A stretch of 64,000 bases of DNA from Lumbricus terrestris. Its lineage: Eukaryota; Annelida; Clitellata; Crassiclitellata; Lumbricidae. Shown piece by piece: positions 57,137 to 64,000 of this stretch. The stretch is from positions 38,417,457-38,481,456 of the forward strand of contig OX457052.1 of assembly GCA_949752735.1 (NCBI GenBank). The letters are read 5' to 3'. Position 1 is the stretch's first letter, and every line of letters begins with the position of its first letter. A program made the position numbers and the translations under genes. The notes below the pieces were generated by a model. The model was not told the origin of the DNA and searched no databases. It was given only the letters and a program-made list of their open reading frames with translations.

Positions 57137-57915
57137 GTTACGTTTGCTGGGCAAGTCGAAAGGATAATTCTATATTTTTAATCTGAATGACATCAAGGAA
57201 TTATTGTCCAAAAGAAACGGAATCGGTCTGTGAATATCGCAAACCTTCAGACAAACGTCTGAGAAAATCGCAATGGCAGTATTGTCCAAATTGAGACTAC
57301 ATGTAAGACAAGAAGCCACCATTTCGTTCTCGAATACCTTTTCCTTACTTCACAGTTTACATTAATTTTGGAGTTAGCGTCTAAATCGATTGAACAAAAT
57401 ACGTTGTATAAAATAATGTAGACATAATGATGCATTGAATGGCATATATCGCCTATGTTTGAACTCTGCCAGTGCCAGTCCCAAGCCTGGATAAAGGAGG
57501 AGGGTGACGCTAATGATCTTTGTTATCGCACAACATCGTCAAACTGAAACTACAACGGTACTTTTAAAATAATAACAATGTCTAGACTCAAGATTATAAT
57601 ACATCTTTATGCAAACACATGTTTCGGTAGCCAGGTACTCAAGGTCTAACCATGTCGATGTATTTTGAATTAAACTAATGTGAATTGGTGCAAGCGTAGG
57701 GGGAAACGAACCACTTTGCAAAACGTTATGGTCGCGTAAAATATTATGTAGGCCTAGTCAACAACATATTTGCATGTGAACTTAAAGTCCTGCAACAACC
57801 AGAATAATAAATTAGCATGTTGGTTTTGTTTTGATTTAGACTCTCAAGTGAATAGGTTTAATCGCAAGCAAATCGATCCAGCTGATACGGGGTAAAACAA
57901 CATCATTATATTTTC
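57137..57915. other. Duplicated flank, no gene
   Basis: Parallels 18090-18900 and 19250-19470 of the gene 2 flank, without the inverted duplication and MITE found there. Confidence 0.6.
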
Positions 57916-57924
57916 CTTCTATTG

Positions 57925-58170
57925 CATTGTCTTCTTCTTCTTCATTGTCCATGGGCTGACAGCCCGTAGGTGTCCACTGCACACTTGACTACTCTCTTCC
58001 ATGATTCTCTGTCCCGTGCTCGGTGTGTCAGCTCCTGTGCATTCATCCCACACCACTCTTCTATGTCCTGCAACCATTCTCTGCATGGTCTTCCCCTTCT
58101 CCCCGTTCCCTCCATGATTCCCGCATGATTTGCATTGTACTCGATCCATATATTTATGTCACGTCTCTCG
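57925..58170 (-). pseudogene. LINE ORF C-terminal scrap
   Basis: Minus-strand frame with GRRGRPCREWLQDIEEWCGM and HRARDRESWKRVVKCAVDTYGLSAHGQ, the terminal part of RTE/L2-type LINE proteins. No RT core is left. Confidence 0.65.
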
Positions 58171-58309
58171 CAGTGCACAATGATAAGAGTCGCTAAGCAC
58201 AATGCATGGCTACCCAATTTTGGCAGTTTGGTAGGCCCTAGTTTCTGCCTTGTCTGTGTGACGTTTGTAACAAATTCTGCTAATTGTATCGTGGTCAGCA
58301 ATTCAGGAC

Positions 58310-60893
58310 AATTCTGGGCAATAGAGATAGACCATAATGTGTCTTTCGATGTTTTTCTAAAACAATTCACTCATTTCTACGATTTATATTTTCCACCTTA
58401 TACCTCAGTGGTTAAGCGTAAATCTACTGAACTTCCATGGCTGACACCAGCTCTAAGGAAATCGATTAATAAAAAGAATCATATGTATAAAAAATGCTTA
58501 GGGAAGACTGGAAAGAATGGTAACCATTTTCAAAAGTACAAAGCGTACAGAAACAAGCTCACCACCCTGCTTCGAACAGCTGAAAAAATTATAATGCGGA
58601 TAAGCTGGAATATCATAAAAATAATTTGCATAAGGTCTGGCAGACTATCAATGTGATTATTGGTAGAAAGACTTATAAGGATAACGTAACTGAGATTAGC
58701 CCCAATGGAAATACCTTATCTGATCCTATGGCCATAGCTGACAGATTTAATAAATATTTCAATAATATTGGCCCCCAGCTTGCCCAAAATATTTCGCCAG
58801 TTCCTGAAAGCCACACTGACTACTTAAAGTCCAGTCTTCCTCAATCCATTTACTTTAACCCGGTTTCACCTCAGGAAATAATCAATATTATAGCTTCCCT
58901 GAAAAATTCTCACAGTGTAGGATTTGATAACATTTCGATATCGACGTTAAAACAATGCTCTCATGAAATCTCTCCCGTATTTTCAGAGATTTTTAACCTA
59001 TCGCTGGTTGATGGTGTCTTTCCTGATCAACTTAAAATTGCTAAGGTAATTCCAGTCTTTAAGCCTGGAGATAAACTTATGGTATCCAACTACAGACCAA
59101 TTTCCATATTATCTCCTTTTGCCAAGATATTGGAAAAAAATTGTTTATAATAGGCTTCTTGGTTTTGTAACTCAAAATGATTTGCTTGTGGATAGCCAAT
59201 TTGGTTTTAGAAAAAACTTGTCTACTTATATGGCGCGGTTTCAGCTCACAGACAATATTAGTAAATCTATTGACGAGCATCAACTCACCATAGGAATTTT
59301 CCTAGATCTGGCTAAAGCGTTTGACACTGTAAATCATAAGATTTTGTTAGATAAACTTGAACATTATGGAATTAGAGGCTCGCCTCTTAATTGGTTCTGT
59401 AGCTACTTATCTAATAGATTACAATATGTTTCTGTTAATCACTTTTCCTCTGCCTCTCTATGTGTGAAATGTGGAGTTCCTCAAGGTTCAATATTGGGAC
59501 CATTGTTATTTATATTGTATATAAATGATCTACAATCTGTGACTGCCTTGAAATTAATCATGTTTGCTGACGACACGAATATTTTTGCCACTGGGCACTG
59601 TCCTCTCATGCTAGCTAAAACTCTGAATGAAGACTTAAAATTGTTAAGCCACTGGTTTGCCGCCAACTTATTATCTTTGAACTTAAATAAGACTAACTAT
59701 ATGATATTTGGAAATAAGGTGACTCTTGACTCAGATTTTGACATATGTGTAAATAATGTGCATCTCCCTCGTGCACGTGAAACTAAATTTCTTTGTGTTC
59801 TTATTACAGAAAATCTTAAATGGAATAAACATGTGGACATGGTCACCAACAAAGTGTCCAAGGTTGTGGGCATTTTACGTAAGGTCAGACATGTGCTACC
59901 AACTGAGAAATTGAAGCTTTTATACCATACCTTACTAGAACCTTATATCAATTACTGTTGTGTTGTTTGGGCTTCTCCGTACAGATCCTGCAACTTGGAC
60001 CGAATTCTAAAGCTTCAGAAAGCTGCATGTCGTATTATCTCTAACTCTCCCTATTTAGCCCATTCCAACCCTTTATTCAGTAAACTTAATATTCTCAAAA
60101 TTTATGACCTGTACTATTTGTCTATTGTCGTCTTATGTACAAATTTGGAAATAATCTCTTACCCCACATATTTAAAAATTATTTTATGAAAGTGGCTCAA
60201 TTTCACTCGTTTAATACTCGTGGATCGAGTAAATATGTTGTTCCTTTTGCCCGTACCACCTGTCGCTTTAATAGCTTCCGAATTCTTGGTCCCCGTTTAT
60301 GGAACTCTCTGTCAGATGATGTGAAGAGGGAAAATAGTGTATGTGCCTTCAAGAAAAATGTTAAAAAGACTTTGTTTTCAAACTATTGCATAATTATGTT
60401 GATTAACTTTGGTCTTTATACCTGCATTTATCTTGCAGCAATCTAGACACTGTATGTTAGTATCCTGACTGTTTATTATGATGTTTCCGAGTCTCTAATC
60501 CTTTGTAGACTGTGAGGATTCACTGCTGCAATAATATATTATGCTGTTTCTATTATTATTTATTATTATTATTATTATTTAATATTATTACCATTTATTA
60601 ATATGATTTAATATTACAATTTTATTATTATTATCATTATTGCATTGTTTGTTTATCCCTATTACTTTCAGTTATGTTCTAATTAATTAAGTATTAATTA
60701 AGTCTTAGTTAAGTATTAATACTGACTTGCATTAAAAATAGTCTTGGAGCTAGGAGTCAGGGTTATATAAGCTGTTAGCTTTTTTCTGATTCCTTTTGCA
60801 CTATGTTTATTGAGGCATGTTTATACTATTTGACTTGTGTGTGTGTGTGCAATAAACAAGTTCATTCAAGTTCATTCATTCATTCATTAAGCT
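58310..60893 (+). pseudogene. CR1/Jockey-superfamily LINE, largely complete RT, frameshifted
   Basis: The pre-RT region (PWLTPALRKSINKKNHMYKKCL) is followed by fingers (ISPVFSEIFNLSLVDGVFPDQLKIAKVIPVFKPGD). Motif A is FLDLAKAFDTVNHKILLDKL, then CGVPQGSILGPLLFILYINDL, motif C MFADDTNIF, thumb, and tail HSFNTRGSSKYVVPFAR and GPRLWNSLSDD. Frameshifts occur near 58600, in the A run near 59140 and near 60120. The 3' end has CAATAAACAAG and TTCA repeats (60848-60893). The endonuclease is missing. Confidence 0.85.
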
Positions 60894-61440
60894 GATTGAA
60901 TTGGAACAAATAGGCTATAGAAGCCGCCATAATTATTCATTATCGTACAGTCCATCACCAGCAGAACTGAGTTGCTGAACTTGTTAAATAAAGAAATTAT
61001 TGTAATTAGACTATAAGTTTATTTATTGAAATCTCAAACCACTCTTTTATCAGCACTGGCGTGCTAGAGTAATTTTGTTAGGATGATATCGTAAACAGCT
61101 AGTACCATTAGGTCTAGGCCTACAAGGTGGAAACTAAAAACAATTATTACTGTAAGTATCGACCTTTTATTAAGTCCTAGCCTAGATCACTCTTTTCAGC
61201 AATCCCTCCATTGAAATATAGCTGTTGTAAAAATGACAGCTTAAAATGCGGAAATTGAAAAAAATCTTACTGGGAGGAGAGCATCCCTCCCCAAACCGTC
61301 CCCATCTCAGAAACCTTCATTCGCCATAGGAATGGACTTGATAACATATTGCCGAGAGGGAAGGCCAACCCTGGAAGAGCGGGGGAAAGATGGATTGAGC
61401 CCGGTTGCTTAGGGGGAATAGAAGTCCCTAGCGTCGGAGG
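60894..61440. other. Intergenic, nothing recognised
   Basis: AT-rich sequence. Rejoins the duplicated unit near 61425. Confidence 0.5.
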
Positions 61441-61728
61441 AGAAAGTCTAAAATAAGAAATGACTTTATTAGTCAACTATTATAATCCTCTGCCGTATCT
61501 TACGTCGCCTCATTGCAATACACGCGATTAGTAGACTACTCTAGGGTCTAGCACATCCGTTAACTTAAGTCAAACAACCGTTTTTGAATAACGAAATTTA
61601 AATAGCAGACTCAGTACACTGATAATGAGCAAGAATAGATAATTGTGTACGCGGCAGTTGTTTTCGATTTAAGCAAAACGACGAAGAAATTATCTGACAG
61701 TCCAATCAATCACGAGAGATTGAATTCC

Positions 61729-61847
61729 CTTATATACCGACCAGTCTCCCATGACAATTAGAGCCACGGGAAGACGGGCATCACTTGACGAATTGGAATC
61801 AGCAGAAACAACGAAGAAGGCATCGCTTTGAAGAACTCGCAGCTGAT
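61729..61847 (+). promoter_or_regulatory. TATA box and candidate leader exon of gene 4
   Basis: CCCTTATATACC (61728-61739) and the conserved leader block, ending at a GTAAAT donor (61848). It has a 15-20-bp internal deletion relative to the other two copies. Confidence 0.5.
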
Positions 61848-62034
61848 GTAAATATTATTTGATTTTATTAGGTGACCGTATAATATTATAATTCACGGTC
61901 TGTATGCCTACAATCCCGAGTTGTTAGGACTTGGTTGACGTTAGCGAAGAGGCCCCAACCAGCGAGTATAGGTCCTTCATGAATACGCGAGACTTCTTTG
62001 TAGTTTGCTGTTATCAAGAGAGCGATATTATTAA

Positions 62035-62995
62035 ACCTCGGGCTACCAAGGGGGGGTGGTTGCCACCCCCTAAGTTTTTCGCAAATGAAACGCGTTCCGT
62101 CTGGAATAAAATTGGTAGCTGTAGAGGGTTCATTGGGGCACATTTTGAGCTAAACCATTTGATGATGCCCCCTACCGTTCAAAAGTTACACCCGATTTAC
62201 CCAAGGTACCAGAGGGGTGGATACCACCCCCACCCCCTAGAATATCGTATGTAACTTTTCCGCCCCTTAATATTAAGAGACACAAATTATACCATTCTAT
62301 AGAGGGAATGTGGGGCTACATTTCCATGCTCATTGAGTTTTCTTTTGACAACCGGAAGTGCTCAAAATAAATTAAAATATATATAAAGGTGTTTTATTTT
62401 CATAACATTGTCATGTTTTTTCTATTATAACTTATCCATAGTTTATTTTTTAATAGAAATAAATTATGCCAGTCTGTAGAGGGCATTTAGGGGGCTATTT
62501 TTTAATACTAAATAATTTAAAATTTGATGACCGGAAGTGCTCAAAATAAATTAAAATGTATAAAAATGTTGGGTTTTTTGCAACGCGAACCGATATGTCT
62601 GCGTAAACGTTTTTCAGCAGCTATAACATGTTTTTTTGTTTTGATTTAACATAAAACAGACTTATTACTAGTTTTTGTAGTTGAATGTTGGACTTTATTA
62701 TATGTAAACTACTTTTTATATATAAATCATGTATAAAACACACAGAATCTAATATATTCCCTATGCGTAAGTATACATTTTGTGGAATCGACGGGTACCC
62801 ATGGTGAAAAATTCATAATTTCGAGGTGCCTTCATATTTTCTAAACCAAAATATACCATTTTGTGCAGAAATGAATGCTGAATCAAATAGTGTATTACAA
62901 GGTATGATATCTCAAACCAAACCCAAAGTCCAGGGGGGGTGGTAACCACCCCCCCTTGGTAGTCAGTGTTACAAAAAAGCTTGGTAGCCTGAGGG
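62035..62995. mobile_element. piggyBac-type MITE
   Basis: 961 bp bounded by TTAA (62031-62034, 62996-62999). Termini ACCTCGGGCTACCAAG / CTTGGTAGCCTGAGGG, with C/G-rich subterminal inverted repeats (GGGGGTGGT / ACCACCCCC). Two internal copies of an ACCGGAAGTGCTCAAAATAA block (62352, 62531). No transposase. Confidence 0.88.
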
Positions 62996-62999
62996 TTAA

Positions 63000-63808
63000 T
63001 AAACATCCTAAAATAAATTTAATAATTATTATCACTGTTTCTTCCTCGTTGCTGTTTGACGAAACCATGTCTTATTGCGATGATACTAATAATCATGGGC
63101 GGAGTTTGGTTTCGTTTTTTTTGGGGGGGGTCTAAAAAACTTGGACCAGAACGTATTTATTTCCCGGCCGAAAAAGTTTCTTGGGGGGCTAAACCCGAAA
63201 AAAGGTATAATTTACATGGTAAAAAACATGACTCTGGGGCTTCCTGAGGGGCATTGCCCCTGATAAACTCCTTCCACGCTAATAATAGTGTCGCCCTCCT
63301 TCGTAATCCATACTTTGGACTGGCACTGATAAAGTAGTGGACAAGTTAATTGTTTATTCCGCTTCTCCAGGTCTGGAAGAAGGAGGAAGGCGTCTCTAAA
63401 GATCTTCGTTATCACACAGCGACGTAAAACTGAAAATCAACAACAAGACCTTTTCAGAAGCGCTCCCAGAGCGTGGAACCTTGAGAGAAAAGGCAGGTTT
63501 TGATGCGAGAGAAAGATGCGGAAATAACACCAGAGCGAACTGATGGTAGAAGTCCATTCCGTAGGGATGAGCCTATGCAGACAAATGATCTGGATTGAGC
63601 CATGGCAGTCCTGATGCGAGGAACAAAGTGGTCAAACCGATCAGAGGATCTAAGAGTCTTCTGTTCACTTTGTTCCCCGCGTGTAAAATTAATTACTGCG
63701 CAAAAAATTAATCTTGCACTGCAATCTACAATCTACAATGCCGCCTGTATAATATTTTTCCAGTGGACCTTGTTCACTAAAGGAATGTGATTGCATTTGA
63801 ACTTACAG
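63000..63808 (+). other. 5' flank/leader intron of gene 4
   Basis: 63095-63290 is a G-rich repeat related to 41025-41130. From about 63310 it parallels 9060-10021. It ends in acceptor ACTTACAG (63808). Confidence 0.55.
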
Positions 63809-63828
63809 TTGAAACGTCACTTCGAAAG

Positions 63829-63988
63829 ATGGCGCTTGCAAAAGTTCTTGGATTGGTTTTCATGGTAGTATGCTTCATCGCACTGCATGCAGATGCACAA
63901 ATCGAGGACGAATACGAAGTCGAAGACGAAGACGAAGACGAAGACGAGGCAAACCTACCGGAATTAGATGAGGGCGACGGCTTGCCAG
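63829..63988 (+). CDS. DUF4773-like gene 4, coding exon 1 (gene continues beyond window)
   Basis: Starts 20 nt after the acceptor at 63808 and ends in phase 1 before donor GTTAGT (63989). Signal peptide MALAKVLGLVFMVVCFIALHADA is nearly identical to gene 2. It is followed by a very acidic linker (EDEYEVEDEDEDEDE) encoded by a GACGAA hexamer run. Confidence 0.78.
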
Positions 63989-64000
63989 GTTAGTCCACGA

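Noticed and set aside
61931..62254. 107-codon frame at the piggyBac MITE edge
   Set aside because: Crosses the transposon boundary at 62034, so it cannot predate the insertion; no family.

Overview
The window reads as the nuclear genome of an invertebrate animal, most likely a marine deuterostome such as an echinoderm. Signs are small exons in AT-rich introns, many non-LTR retrotransposon pieces, tRNA-derived SINEs, hAT/Tc1/piggyBac elements and a strong excess of the octamer TAGGCCTA. The species call is inference. No bacterial features, CRISPR arrays, rRNA or intact tRNA genes were seen.

Host genes: four members of one tandem family lie on the + strand. They encode small secreted cysteine-containing proteins that I match from memory to DUF4773. 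Gene 1 is represented by coding exons 3-4 (576-668, 1716-1954). Gene 2 is complete (10042-16974), gene 3 is complete but swollen by insertions (42093-51408), and gene 4 contributes coding exon 1 (63829-63988). The duplicated unit also carries a TATA box with a candidate noncoding leader exon 2-3 kb upstream of each coding exon 1 (about 6933, 39093 and 61729) and a conserved AATAAA downstream of each final exon.

Between genes 2 and 3 lies the main object, an apparently intact Polinton/Maverick (adintovirus-like) element of 16,976 bp at 21152-38127. It has identical-looking 383-bp terminal inverted repeats and a perfect 6-bp target duplication (CCTGGT). It carries integrase, a zinc-ribbon/PLA2-like protein, packaging ATPase, penton-like protein, several conserved small virion-type proteins, major capsid protein, three C1q-like fibre paralogues, adenain-type protease, two HNH-type proteins and protein-primed DNA polymerase B. 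It interrupts the reverse transcriptase of an RTE-type LINE, which lies inside an older TA-flanked DNA transposon (19520-38858), which itself interrupts the gene-family repeat unit.

The rest is a dense mosaic of mobile elements. Because the gene unit is duplicated, many insertions can be defined to the base by comparison with an empty paralogous site: hAT-type elements at 13982, 15348, 18920, 39334 and 56306; TA-flanked elements at 7138, 51943 and 54821; a piggyBac-type MITE at 62035; and several LINE fragments. A 3.56-kb GC-rich insertion (46456-50016) with about 210-bp degenerate repeats and no coding content fits no class I recognise.

How it works together: the host family probably gives secreted proteins from separately promoted tandem copies. 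The Polinton carries a full set for replication, capsid assembly, maturation, packaging and integration. Its plus-strand block is mainly virion proteins, and its minus-strand block runs from polymerase to protease and fibres.
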